Assembly: GCA_011037195.1 (NCBI GenBank)
Contig: JAAEAF010002786.1
Location: 62,001 to 126,000, forward strand
Direction: 5' to 3'
Origin: Triatoma infestans
Lineage: Eukaryota > Arthropoda > Insecta > Hemiptera > Reduviidae
Length of the DNA: 64,000 nucleotides
Each line of letters begins with the position of its first letter. The stretch's first letter is position 1. The notes under the pieces are model-generated. The model was not told the origin of the DNA and did no database searches. It saw only the letters and a program-made list of their open reading frames with translations. A program made the translations under genes and the position numbers. Below are positions 19,274 to 32,200 of the stretch, piece by piece.

Positions 19274-21074
19274 GTGATTTGAAATACCTTCTCTATTTAA
19301 TTGGACCACCTTTTCTATCTATATCGTCTGCTGTTGGGAAAGGCATATTCCTGTAGGTAATAAATTTATTATTACTTTCACATAATGGGAATCAAATAAT
19401 TATTTATATACTTTTAATGTATAATTTCTAAAATGACGTCATTAAAAATATTGTTATATTCTCTCCTATTATTTTAATGAAGACTGTGTTTATAATTGGC
19501 TTTTTCTTATTGATTTAATGTTTATTTCTTTTCCTATGAGATACAGTATTGGAGTTTTGTCCAAACGGGAAAATACTTTACGATACTTTTAAATACGAAA
19601 TTCAGAGATATCAAGTTTCAAAGAAAATCGCAGATCGCGATTTCACAGTTTGGGTATTTCAATGTTTTCTAATCTCCATGAAAAGTGATCTACAAATTTT
19701 CCTTAAACTTGGTTTACTTAATACAAACGTACATACATACTTTTATTCTGTCATTTTTGTGGAAGAATTAAATCTATAAGTTTCTGGAGGAACTGAACAT
19801 TCTTCTCTATTGTCTCACTGGTCCACTATACTGTGGGAGTTAAAGGGAAATAAGTAATTTGGTAAAAATTCCTATTACTTTTTTTTTGTAGGAAGTTTGT
19901 CAGCCAGAATGGTACTAAGAGAAGGTGGATGTGAATGTTTCTCAACAGATTTTTACATTATTTTTTTTTGTCAAAATCTAAAAAAAAAAATTCTCAAACT
20001 TCACAAAGAAAATTAAGTATTTTGACATTACTGTAACACAGTGCTACTGTGGCTGCAAATAGCATCTGATTGGTTGAAGCTTTATTGTAGAGCGCTATGA
20101 TAGGCTATTGTGTTTAGAAGTGAATTATCCAATCAAATAAAAGTTTGAAATTTTTCATTAGAAAGGTGCTGTGTATGTATTATTTTTTGTTTTGCATTGG
20201 CTCTCACAATCTATCTATGTGTTGATTAAGTCTTTGTTACTTTCTAATCTCTTACATAAAGTTACCCCTCTTGCTCAAATAAAAGTATCTTTCATTTTCT
20301 TCATCCAACTCATTCACATTATACACTCCATATTGTTCGTTAGTATTACCAAAAAAATAATAAATACATAAATTCTTTAAAGATCCTCTCACGGAGGGCC
20401 GCTTCTACATGTAGCAGCATGGGACTTATACTTTTTATAACAGTTAACAATTAACTGTCGATATTTGAAAACTGTCATTGTCCTTTTGGAATATATGATG
20501 TAATAAAAAATAAGATCATAAAACACTTTCAAAAGTCCATATTTTTATTTTCTGTTGCTGTAATCGCCGCCTTATTTTCAAAAACTCTTTCATATTATGG
20601 TATATAAAATGCGGCCATAAATCACAAGAAATTTTAGAATTCACCCTGTGAAGAAAAAAAAACAACGTAAAAACTGGCGGTTCATATTTCTGATGTATGT
20701 CAGTTGAACCGACAAACTGTTGTAATAAAATAAATAATAAAGAGAAAAGCGATAAAAATGCTTGTTTAAAGTAATAAACATTTTTTAATTCTTAAAATTT
20801 ATTTCAGTATTTATGTTCAGTGTTTTCAGTGTTCAACATTCTAAATGAACTCAAGGTTATGAACACAAATTTCATCTAAATTTTGTTAACTAAATCTTTG
20901 CAGACAATTAGCTGAATATGTTCATATAATAGTGTTTATAGTCAAGATGGAAAGCCACCTTATACAGTACCTCTTGCCCCTTACCACACCCCATAATAAA
21001 CAGAGTAATGCCTATAGCCATACTGCTCCCCACAATTTTTTTCTTAAAGAAAGCAATACATTTTTCATAGAAGG
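19274..21074. other. AT-rich DNA, no gene seen
   Basis: No coding similarity is seen. An inverted CCAAT-type pair occurs at 20069-20143 ('CTGATTGGTTGAAGC' and 'ATCCAATCAAAT') and resembles the small MITE-like unit at 40305-40444. A/T homopolymers lie at 19960-19990. Confidence 0.4.
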
Positions 21075-21429
21075 TGTAGGGGTAGTGAACCCCCACCACT
21101 CATCCACTCTAGCGGAGAGAAACAGCCCCTCTCGCACAGAGAGGAGAGGTTCGGCCAGTGGATATATACTTATATGAGAGAGAGAGACAGTCAAAGGGAA
21201 TTCTGTTCAATTCAGTCTTACACATCAGACGACATTCTGTTGATTCACACTCCGTACATACCATTTTAGCCACGTCAGTCTGTCAGTTCAGTTCAGTTCT
21301 ACATTCTAAAGTGTAAAGTCTCTGGCAGTCAGTTATATATATACACATATCAATTATATATCTTAAACCAATCTTAAGGTGTTTATCTATCATCATCAAC
21401 AACCAACATCCTCTCACAACACCCTTACA
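21075..21429 (+). mobile_element. probable solo LTR
   Basis: A 355-bp block starting TGTAGGGG and ending CCCTTACA, an inverted TG...CA pair as in LTRs. The flanks are AAGG before and ACGG after, a near 4-bp duplication. It contains a TATA-like 'GGATATATACTTATATGAG' (21158-21176) and, 25-40 bp later, 'TTCTGTTCAATTCAGTC'. 'TAAAGTGTAAAGTCTCTGG' echoes 'AGTGTAAAGTCCAGGC' in the LTR pair at 56044-58098, so the two families seem related. No internal region or second LTR is present. Confidence 0.5.
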
Positions 21430-21682
21430 ACGGTTTTTTTTCTCCAAATCCACTTTTTATTGACACTTCACAGTCATTACCGACCGAACTGTTGGAACAA
21501 GGTTTAATGCTAGTTTCCCAATCTCAGCAAATGCAATAATATCAGACAATAATTAGCAATAAACGCTGCCATTCTATATCACCAGCCGCCGACTGGCGAT
21601 TACTCATCACTCGATCACTCTTACTTTGCGCATGCTCTTTTTCCTCACACAGTACGTGGAATACAAATTTGTGAGTACAATA

Positions 21683-21900
21683 TCAGTATGTGTTTTTTTT
21701 TTTAATTTAAGACGCATCAACATCTACGGTCATTGGCGCCAGGTACCTTCTCAGCGCTCTGCCGGCCTCCGGACAGTGAGGTGTAGAGGCTCCTAGGATG
21801 AGAAAATCTAAGGGCAGCACAGCTGGACTCGAACCCGTGACCTCCGCATGGAAGTCCAGTGCGCTAATCACTGAGCTAATCCCTGCCCTCAGTATGTGTT
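21683..21900 (-). mobile_element. tRNA-derived SINE, copy 2, with 12-bp TSD
   Basis: Minus strand from 21888 down to 21695. The tRNA-like head is 'TTAGCTCAGTGATTAGCGCA' (A box) and 'GGGTTCGAGTCC' (B box). GGGCAG at the head can pair with CTGCCC at about position 70, like an acceptor stem. The body ends in a run of A on that strand (T-run 21692-21703). TCAGTATGTGTT is duplicated exactly at 21683-21694 and 21889-21900. The head is a retroposed tRNA copy, not a functional tRNA. It would be transcribed by RNA polymerase III and mobilised by a partner LINE. Confidence 0.85.
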
Positions 21901-22014
21901 ATTACAAATTTAGTATTTGAAACACTTTTCCGGAAAAATTAATATTAAGAGCAATCTGTGAGGTTCGAATTTTATGAGAAACAATTCATGACTGTTTCTC
22001 CTGCCCTTAGTATT

Positions 22015-22220
22015 AAAAAATTGAACAATTCGGCCCTTTGAGGCCGTCTTCATCAATACTAAGATTAGTAATTACATTTGTAATATAACCTTATTAATAC
22101 TCAAAATATATTTCTATCTGGTGGAGGTTACATGATAGAAATATATTCCGAGTTTAATAAGGTTATGTTACAGATGTAATTACTGTTCTTAGTACTGATG
22201 AAGACGGCCTCAGTTTTTAG
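22015..22220. mobile_element. palindromic ribozyme-like element, family E
   Basis: The left arm (22050-22130) and right arm (22135-22201) are inverted copies: 'CATCAATACTAAGATTAGTA' versus 'TAGTACTGATG', and 'TAACCTTATTAATACTC' versus its inverse. A hammerhead-like half-core lies at each outer end. On the minus strand at 22056-22025 it reads TTGATGA-A-GACGGCC...GGCC-GAAT. On the plus strand CTGATGAAGACGGCCTCA (22195-22212) has lost its GAAA half. Both are degraded. Confidence 0.5.
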
Positions 22221-23269
22221 TGTTAAACCCCGAGCAATAGTAATATTAGTTATTATTATTATCCTTTAGATTTTAATGTTTCAGGAGATAAATCTGTCTG
22301 CTGGAGTTTAATGTAATTCTAGTACCTGTAGTGTGCTAAGAATTCCCTAAGTACCCCAACAATACATATAGGGTGGCAAAGAAACATTGACTAAAAATGC
22401 CATTTTTTGTAGAATATTCAGCAATTATAATTGTATTTTGCAGTGAAAGTCATATGAGTTTTGCTTACCACGTTTGCTGTGTTTTTGCCTCTAATATTAA
22501 AATGGGCAGCTCTGTTCCACATTAAATCACATTAATAGTACACAATTAAATTCCCTCCATTCTTCTAATTTGTTGGATCCCCAGAAGTAGAACGTAAAAG
22601 ATCCTTTTTGGTAGTAGTTTGGAGTAGCATTAAACACCACTAAATCCCTAGTGTCGATTAATCCCCTAAGAGGTCGTCTCTACCGTTCAACCGCAGTTAC
22701 TCATTCCACTCCCACTGAGAGGCCAATGTTGCTTGACCGACGTCACTACTGATCTATATCCACCAGAGGTTATACAAGCGCGCAATGGCTGGTTGTTTTA
22801 GGCACACTGGCCGGAAGTGAGATTGTAAAGCTAACCGGACCGGATATATTTATAGCCTCTGCTTTTCCCAGCTGGTAGTGTTGCTGGTGTTGGTTGGGCC
22901 ACCTTCTTCACATCTCTAGACCCCTAGCTTTCTAGGGGTTTGTGTTTTACCCTGTTAGAATGGAGGAGTAGTGTTGTATACAAGTAACCGAAACAGACTT
23001 GGCTTCTTCTCACATTGGCCCACCACTGAATCATTGAGGGTCGACGTGTGGCGGAGTAGAGGAGATCGTACTAGCACTTTCTGCAACCTAATGTATCTTG
23101 GATTTATTGCTAACACCAAAGCTCTGAATGAAGTAAAACCTCATTTCATCTGCCATTCTTGCTGCCAACAGTTTTTGCATTTTATTCTCGAAGAATATTA
23201 AACTAAATATTTAATCACAAAAAAAATTATTGTTATTACCTGTAGCAAAAGAGCAAGTTCCAATTAACA
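22221..23269. other. unassigned DNA with promoter-like patch
   Basis: Between 22640 and 22960 the base composition is more balanced and there is a TATA-like 'GGATATATTTATAGCC' (22843-22858). The following sequence 'GGTAGTGTTGCTGGTGTTGG' has no long open frame. It may be an LTR or SINE piece or a host promoter; no partner copy was seen here. Confidence 0.3.
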
Positions 23270-23289
23270 CTAACTTGTTGACAAGTGAC

Positions 23290-23745
23290 ACCAGAAGGTG
23301 TGGAAACATTCACACAACTTAATGTTACTGCAATTCACAGAGTTTTAATTGCAAATTTTTTTCAAAATTGTAATTTTCTCTCTAAACTATATAGGTATAT
23401 CTCGTTTAGCAGTTAGAGGACATGATAATGTCATTACATTACATTGAAATGTATATACTTTCCGAAAACCTCATAAATGGGACTGTCCTGGACAAATTAT
23501 AGCTCGATAGTAGTAGTTTGTGTGTGATTGAGTCTAAAGGAAATCGTAGCATCGGTTTTCGAGAAATGGAAAAATCCACTGAGTAAAATGATATTTCCGA
23601 TTTTGAACAAAATTAATTGTCGAAATGTTACAATGTAAATTAAATTCAAATTTGAATATTCCTCGAATTTTTTCGTTTTGATTATACTGACTTCACATAT
23701 ACACACACACACACACTCACATTTGTGTTAGTTAACAACAAAATT
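23290..23745 (+). repeat. RptA copy
   Basis: Diverged copy with 'CATTCACACAACTTAATGTT' at the start and 'GGAAATCGTAGCATCGGTTTT' (matching 'AAAATCGTTGGAGCCATTTT' elsewhere). A (CA)n tract lies at 23700-23718. The 3' terminal part is missing. Confidence 0.55.
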
Positions 23746-23779
23746 CGAAATAAGTATTTATTATCTTATAGAGAATGTC

Positions 23780-23835
23780 GACAATGAAAAGAACACAAAA
23801 AGAAGCAGGCTATCACGGAAAATATCTCTGATGTA
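23780..23835 (+). mobile_element. family A terminal fragment
   Basis: 'AAGCAGGCTATCACGGAAAA' followed by 'TATCTCTGATG' is the right terminus of the family A ribozyme elements (compare 17803-17832 and 58506-58533). No ribozyme core remains. Confidence 0.6.
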
Positions 23836-23869
23836 AAATAGATCATTTAAATCAAGGGTACCACATATT

Positions 23870-24480
23870 ACCTTTTTACTTTCTCTTTCTTCTGTTAAAA
23901 GGAAGAGTTTCCGATCGAGGCAGATTTTAGAAATTGAGCTTTCACCGAAAATATATGATTTGTGGGCCCCCTGAATACGAAAAACATGTTTTTAACGTAT
24001 GGTCTGTATGTGTGCATCAGTGTTAACAGAATATTTCAAAAATAAAACCATCAGACGCGTAAATTTTTGGGCAAAATCCATGAAACGGAAGAGAGACTTT
24101 ACTGAATGTATCAGCAATGTGACTCACTCTTCTTTGAGACACTTTTCCGGGAAAAGTAATTTTTTTGGGGAGTTCGGAGGGAAAAATAGCGTTATGCTTT
24201 CCTCTAAAGTACCACTTCATTATAATATAATATGGTGTTATCAGCTACATAATATTAATACATATGAGAAGTATTGATAGAATTTCAAATTTGAAAAAAT
24301 CGGTTAACCGGATGTGCGATTTTACAGAATAGGTTATTGAGTTTTTGGAATTTACTCGAAAATGGTTTCAATGATTTTCTTTAAACTTGGAATGCTTGCT
24401 GCATAGATAGAAACGTATCGTTTTAATTTAAAACATTTTTCTGAAACAATTGATTTTTGAGAGGTTTGGGGGATCTGTCA
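23870..24480 (-). repeat. RptA copy, reverse orientation
   Basis: Reads on the minus strand. Its high-coordinate part has 'TTTTTCTGAAACAATTGATT' and 'AAATCGGTTAACCGG'. The low-coordinate end has 'ACTTTCTCTTTCTTCTGTTA', the terminal region. Instead of a long CA tract there is only 'TGTATGTGTGCATC'. Confidence 0.6.
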
Positions 24481-27400
24481 GTTTATTTTAAATTTAAATT
24501 TGCTTTATTGGTTTCGACATACAGCCCTCCACATAAGGTCGCTCAGGTATAGAAGTATAAACCCCAACATCATTATTATGGCCAGCCCAACTAACACTGT
24601 AGCGTTGTAATTTTAAAGAATATTTCTTGATTAAATTGTATTAATTAGAGTGAAAGAAAGTCCTGTGAAACATCAGATCTGTTATTAGAAGCGGCAAGTA
24701 TATTATAAAGAAAAATGAAAAAATTGTTGTCTTCTTTAGTGAAAACTGCTTTTCCCAGCAAAAAAAAAGGAGAGGTTTAAATATAAACATCAACCTACTT
24801 ACCACAAACATACAAACATTATGTGGCTCGACAGTTTTCCAAGGTAATTAATTAAATCGTCATGGTGTTCACGTGAACCTACCACATCTTTGCCATTTTG
24901 TTTGTTTACTAAAAGATAAATGGCCCAATTTTCTACCACAGTACACACTTTCACTATAAACTGTAAGTTTAATTACAATCTTGAACAAGATAATATATGA
25001 CTCTTTTTTTATTTTGTTTTTAATTCGTGAATTGATATTCTATTTTGTTTTTAACATTTTTTACTATTAAGTAAAAATAACTATAAGAGATTTATCTCAA
25101 GTTATCTTTTAAAAATACGCTGAAAAAGCTATAATTTCAAATACACTTATCAGGAGCCTCGTCAAGACATGTCAGACATACGGCCGTTCACAAGATAACG
25201 CATCACAACTGCACAAGATAATGTCACATCATCCCACCAATTCAAACTATTCTTAGAGAGGTAAGCCAAGCACCACCCAGACTCTACCCAGCCAAAGAAA
25301 GGGTACTTTAAGGGTATTTTAACGTTTATAAAAGAAGAGCATTTAAGTACTAATAATTATTACAAGTTTAAAAATATGAGGATATGACTCCAATGAGTTA
25401 GTCAGTCCGCGCCGCTCTAAACTTTAATGAAAGACCTTACACTTGTCCTTACACTCCTCACATTTATACTTCATAGTAACTTAATTTTTAAATTAGTTTA
25501 ATTTACTACAATTCCTTTTTGCCTCTCCTTTTTAAATCTTAATATATTTAGTAACAATAACCTGATTACAATAACTTAGGATCTGATAGTAAAAGTTTTG
25601 TAAAATTAAACCACCACTTAAAAAGGACAACATATTCACTATAATTATATAACGCATTAATTTTACACACCAAGGACATAATTTATAGATCTAAGAAAGA
25701 GTGAGAGAAAAAGATGAAGCGATGACAAGAGAGAGACAGGATGATAAAAGTGTAGGAATATTGGCAAGGCCGGCTCATGATTGAATTGCTGTGTTGGTAA
25801 TATGAGCTCTTGGTGTCGTGATAGAATTCTGTCTGTCAACTGTCAACTTCTTCTTAAGTTACGAACTTCTGTTGTGGGGGGGGTAGCTTGAGCGGTACTT
25901 GTTCCCCCAAACACCTGACTGACCTAGCGTGGAAGCAGTGACAATAGCGTTATCTTGCGGATTGGAAGGGAACTATTGATATCGTATGTGATATATTATC
26001 ACATTATTGAAACTCCTATAAATATAAACTATACGATAATATAGTTTCCTAAAAATATACTCTAAAAATTCTAATATTAGAAAAATATAATAAATAAATA
26101 TAAATATAAAATAATAAATATTAAATAAAAATAAAATACAAATAAATTTATTTATTTAGTGAAAGATAAGTGGGGTACGCTTACACTCTCGAGCCAGCTT
26201 GTCTACCGAACATTAGCGACTTTGGCAAAAACATTTTACTCTCTCATAAAGTATTATATTGTCTATAATAGTTACAAGACTAAATAAATAATGGTGTGAA
26301 TGGTATTTATAAATAACTTCACGAAATATGTTCTCTAGGCAGTGGAAACCGAGAAGCTTACCTTCAGATAGATTATAGAAGATTATGTTAATGACTAAAT
26401 CTTGTATTATAACCTTCAGGTTTCCGTGGCCATCGCCATGTAAGACACTTCGGCTTGAGAGCGCGTCATTGGTTGGTTATAAACAGAATTTCGCCCAAAT
26501 TACAATAGATTCTTCGAGGTACTGTCGCCTCTAATGCTAAAACAACATTGACAAAAAAATTAGGTTGTTTAGTGTAGAGCAGTCATTGGAGGGATGGGTA
26601 AGCTTCTCCCTCTATTTTGTAAATAACTATTACTAATAGGTGGGATTTAATTTTTTCCCATGCATATGATTGACTGTTCGTAATAATTGCTTATTTGGGC
26701 AAGGACTTTAGTTTTTGCGCACCCAGTTAAGAACGAATGTTCTGCAAGTGCAGACTTTGTGATTTGTTATGTTCGACACATTGTGTGTGATCATTAAGGT
26801 GCATTGTGACAACCTTTTGGTCTTTTCAGACTAACTTTTGCAGTCTGATTTTCAAATTCACTTTCACTTTGCATTCTGATTTTCAGCATTTATTCTTGTG
26901 CCCTTATATTTTAATTTATTATTAGTAATCAATTTCAGCAATTTTATCCCAGTATTAAAATTTTCTTTTAATGAAAGTTGGCTTTAGAAATCACACTTCA
27001 GAGACTAAAAGTGCAACTTTAGCTACTGATTTTAGTAAAATAATAGTCATACTATTGAACCGTTGAAAAATACCATTATCTATTGAAAATGACTAAGTAA
27101 GTTGAGAACTTAAAACTACTTTACAGTTTTAGTTGTTTTTTTGTAGGCATTTCCCATTTCACTTTTCTATCAGAATATAAGATAAAGTTTTCACTCCACG
27201 AAAATATATGCGTATTATAATAATAAATAACCCCCCACCCCCACTCCCCACTGGGGTGTTCTCTGATAAAGTAGACCAAGTTTTATTTTTTGTCGGTTAT
27301 CACTGGTGTGCTAGGGGAACGGTGAAGTGGGGTCTGCTTATTTGGAGGAGTGTAGAGACAGAGTGCTTGCATGCCCCATAACTCAGACAGGAATGTCTTG

Positions 27401-28889
27401 CATCCCTACAAGTACATAATAACTTTTTTCTTCCACTCTGGATGAAGGGAGCCAGTATAGCTCGAGAGAACTCTTCAGTCTTATTAGGAGGGATATGCTT
27501 CTTGGAAACTATGTACGTAAAAAAAAATTCAAGTGCCGAGATTTTTTATTATTTGAAGGGAGGGGAGCAATATATTTTTATTAATATTATTATTTTTTAT
27601 ATAATCTTCCTTCCTTCCTGTTATCGATCTTATGTGTTAGTGGTTTCCTTGTTACCACTTTTTTTATTACATATAATTTCAAAATGAAATGGAAAACGGA
27701 AAAAATGACTTTGGTTTCATTTAAAGATGTTAATGTAGGATAAGCATGTTAAGCCTCTTTTAATTATTGACGTCAGGAACTCCCTCGCTTATAATGTAGG
27801 TGTTACAGTAATAACCAATCTGCTATCGATCAATAAAATAATCTTTTATGATATTCTTTCTTTCTAGATTGAATGATCTGGTCTCTTGCAGCAAATGAAT
27901 GTTGAAGCATGTTAAACAGTTGCACAATCTGGAATTTAGTAGAAGTTTTAAATTCAATCTGATGAAGAATGGTCATGTCGCAAGTATTTTTATTACCACT
28001 AGCTTTATTCATGGGTAATCCGTTTTCATAAAAGTTTGGCCTACCGACGTAAAACATCTAAGGTTGCCATTTGTCGGCCCGAGAAAAGAAGTACAATGAA
28101 CGACAAATCTGAAGTGAGGATAGACAGAAAAAAAAAAACACATTAAAATATCGATATAACGACAAATTTAATAATTAAACGACAAACATGTAGTTTCACG
28201 ACAAAAAAAAATCCAACGATGTTGCATGTGCTTAAGTACTTTACTTTCCTTATGTTAGGTCAACGTTTTACAAACTATGGGGCGTGCAGCTTTATTATCA
28301 GAAATATGTTTTTAAGTATAAACAATTCTTTTAAGTCATATCTCGGTTTGAAAAGATATGTGGAGAAAAACAAGCCCATCCATCACACTAAAAATAGTAT
28401 TATACTATATTAAATTGCTTTTTGTATTTTTTAAAGATTAATTAAAATGTGTTTGATTTTCTATTATAATAAATATTTAATTTTTCCGTTAACAATATAC
28501 AAAGTATATAATATTGTTTTCGATCAATATTCTTAAATGAATTGTAAGGATAGTATTTATCACAGTTAACGTTAAGACTGTTTGTGAGTTGTTATGTTGT
28601 GTTGAAATATTTGTTTTGTTACATTTTTTAAAGAAAGATTACTATTCTACTAATTACATTTCACATCTAATTACATTCTACTAATTACATTTTTTGCCTA
28701 TTCTACTAATTACATTCACTATACTAAATAAAGACTATAATATATGTGGTTATGTATAGAACAATATGTAATTAGTACCTGCTACCTTAATATACAAAGT
28801 TTTAAAAAAATTAGAGATTTTCCAAAAGAAAACGCCCTTTTACATAAAATAAATATATATAATCATTTTATAAAGCAGGAGTGCGGAAT
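24481..28889. other. long AT-rich stretch without recognisable genes
   Basis: About 4.4 kb, mostly unassigned. Notable bits are a G-run and GC patch at 25864-25960 and very AT-rich DNA at 26030-26160. A degraded copy of the 8704-8780 repeat lies at 26428-26480, a C-rich run at 27230-27250, and three 'CGACAAA' motifs at 28100-28210. Short open frames (27442-27687, 27830-28057, 28219-28413) show no domain. No RptA copy of good quality is seen here. Confidence 0.4.
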
Positions 28890-28969
28890 AGGATTTTGAC
28901 GAAAACTTCGGGTCGAACTTCGAGTCGGAGATACCCAAACGGAATATCAGATATTACTGAGACTTTGAC

Positions 28970-29270
28970 TTCCTCTTACTCCTGCTAGAGTGTCAAATTT
29001 TTAGAGTCGATTTTTAGTCGGAAATATATGTTTTCAAGTCCACTTGAAAACATTTATTAAAATGTTTAATATATGTTTCATTAATTAATATATGTTTTCA
29101 AGTCCACTTGAAAACATTTATTGAAAAACCAAAAAGTGGTTTTTAGAAAGCGGTCAGTGTGTGATATCTGATCAGCACAGCTCAAAAACGAAAACGCGCA
29201 GAAAGTTCAAACTTAACATTCAGTTTGGGATGAGAGGCAGTTATCTGGCGAAATTCCTCATCCGGCTTTG
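28970..29270 (-). repeat. RptA copy with internal palindrome duplication
   Basis: Minus-strand RptA ('CTTCCTCTTACTCCTGCTAG', then 'CCAAAAAGTGGTTTTTAG', then 'GCTCAAAAACGAAAACGCGC'). The place usually taken by the dinucleotide tract reads only 'GGTCAGTGTGTGATATC'. Inside, TGTTTTCAAGT-CC-ACTTGAAAACA is duplicated at 29029-29052 and 29093-29116, 64 bp apart. Confidence 0.65.
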
Positions 29271-32200
29271 ATGTCATTCCCTTTAAACACCATTACCATC
29301 ATCCATTGATATTTAAAATTTAATAGTTTATAAGAAAAGATGATTTTCTTCGGGGCAGCATATAGAACATCACCAATAGCAGAAGCCTTGAATTTAGCAG
29401 AGAGGATAGCACTGTACTTGTGGCCTAAATCTACATAGGGTCGGCAGTAAACTATTAGGACGATTGCTTCTGGCAGTTGTTGCATAGCAACCAACAGCAA
29501 CATGTACAGGAAATTAAGTTGCTACTAGTGGCCTCACTGAAAGGACATTTTATCACTGGAAATCATTACAAAATAAATAAAAAAAAAAGAATAAAAAAAA
29601 GAGAAAATGAAGCTCCGGTTCAGCATCAATTTCCTGGTAGTGATTAACTCATCAATCGTTTGACGTCATAACATGCTTGAACTTCTAACTTATTTAAACA
29701 ATTTGAACTGACATTTCCTGTCAAAAACATTGAATTTATAATAATTTTTTAAAAGATCGTAGTATTATATTAATAAGTTTGTTTATTTCTCCATTCTCTC
29801 CATATGAAACCACTTTTGTTTCAGTTGCACTTGAAAATGGCACTAACTAATTCATTGAAACTTTAGTTACATTTAATGTTTCATCTGACTTGTACATACT
29901 GCCTAAAGAGAGCAGTGAAAACAAACAAGGGCAAAGAAACATAGAAGAGGTTAGAATCGGTTTAAATTAGACACCTACTTCAATATTGATTAAATATCAA
30001 TGGTAGCACATTAGTACTAAATTTAATCTTATAGCTTTTCTTCAACGATCTCTCGTCCTACAATAAATGAATGTAAAACGTATTTTGTGTTTGTAACAAA
30101 TATCTCTAAAACGAAAGTTACAGGTAGCAGAAACTTGATATTCTTTTTTTGTGGAATTGGTAGCGGATCTGTCAAAACGCAGTGCGATATTCTTTAAAAA
30201 TGGATCCCGTAATTAACTTTAAACATGTCTCTAATTATGCATATACAGTCATCACTTTAATCAAGAAAATTTTTCTGGTTTATAATGGACCCACAGCAAA
30301 AAAGCAAGGTCAAACTAGTTCTAAAAAATTTAACAAGCATCGGAGCTATAAGTCGATATAAAAACTGGCAAGGCAGGCAATTTGATCTCTAATGAATGTT
30401 ATCCAATGAAAAGGGGAAGGTTATCTATAGAAAAAATGTGTAGAGCATGAGTTTAAATTAAAGCAAAATTATATTATGTTTTATGAAAACAATAATTAGT
30501 TGGCTTCTCGACCAATTGATGGTAAAAAAAAACAAAACCAAAAAGTAAATTTTGTAATTGTTTTTTTATTATGTTTTGTCTCTAATCAAAGATCGTACGT
30601 CGCATCGTCGACGCGTCTCATTACGTCTCCAATAAAACTATACATATTGACCTCAACATTCCATTCGTCCATAATCTAGCGAAGTTCCACATCTCAAATG
30701 CCACAGTAACCTTTCCTTCCATCCTAATCCTCTTGTTCACATTTTCTCCTCAACTTCAATTCCAGAAAATCCTACTAGACTATTGAAGCGTATTGGTCCC
30801 AACCACTTGAGCAACTAAGGTTAGGTTATCGATGGATAACCTAACATTCACGCCAATCACATCTTAGCTTTATATCCTTGTATCATTTTTACTTATTACA
30901 TGCATAAGCATGTAGTTGTAAAATTCTAAATAAAAGAGAAAGATAAAAAAAAAAGAACTTCTACTTTAATTTATTTTATTAATATATATTAGCAAAACCC
31001 TTAAAATTTGTTTCATTGAAAGTTGGCAACATTGTAATTTATTTTAATCTCTACAGCTTAAAAGTACCACTTTAACTACTGTTTTTAATGGAAAATTGTC
31101 ACAGTTTTCAACTGCTGTAAAAAAATTATTTTTTTTTAATTTATTTATTAAAAAGGTAAGGCAAGGGAATTTTAATAAAAGTTTATTTTATTTCAACAAT
31201 TTGTGCATCTACACGTACCATCGGGCAGTGTCACTCTCTGGCCAGCCCGCCACGGAGAATGACATCTTGTACTATAAGATACGATTTTACATTCTATCTT
31301 ATATGAACCTTTAATAATAAGTTTTTATAATCTATCTCTTTCTTTTATTAATACTTTTACAAACTGTGTGCATTTTTCAGTTTTTTCTCAATTTTCTTAA
31401 AAATGGCTCCATTTCTTTAATCTTTCTTTGCACATATCTGTTCTTTTATTTATGTTTTGAAACATTTTTCGAGGTTCATAGATTTCAGGGTGGAACTGTT
31501 CATCTATATATTATTCAAATGTGATACCAAAATTCCGAATTTTTAGTGAATTAGTCCTTTACTGATCGCTTTGTGTTTTCAAAAATATTCTCGATAAAGA
31601 CAGTAATAGATTTCTTTAAACTTGGTATATAACTACACCAACATCACTACAGAGATCTATCACTTTTATTTGAATTTTTTTTGTTTAAATTAAATTGATT
31701 TTTGATTGATGGGTAACTCTGTACGTTACAGTTTCTTCAAAAATGAAGTAAACGCCTTATAATTATAATGGATGTTTTCACCTGTACAATAAACTGGGAT
31801 TTAGTAAAAATTCCCAGTTTGAAGAAAACTTATCAATTGCAAATATTAAAATTGTAAATAAGGTCGATTAACTCGTCTGTTTCATTTTTATTTTATTTTG
31901 AGGGGAAGACACCGTTAAAATAACTGACAAACATCTGTACTTCTCTTGCTAACCAGTTAAATTATACTTATTATTATTGTTATTATTTGCTTATTCGATT
32001 AATTCTATTTAAATTGACAATACAATCATAAGTGAAGAAAGTGTAAAATAATAAACACATACATTCACACACAAAACACACACACACACACACACACAGA
32101 AAACATATTCGCACACACACAATAAGTTCACTTTTTCGTCCAACTAAGCTCGTCGTTCCCTTGCAATCATTCATGAACTCCAGGCTAAGAACCAGGCTTA

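Noticed and set aside
22843..22960. Host promoter and first exon near the TATA at 22843
   Set aside because: The ATG at 22961 is followed after two codons by a stop, and no conserved coding sequence follows. The evidence is only a TATA-like word.
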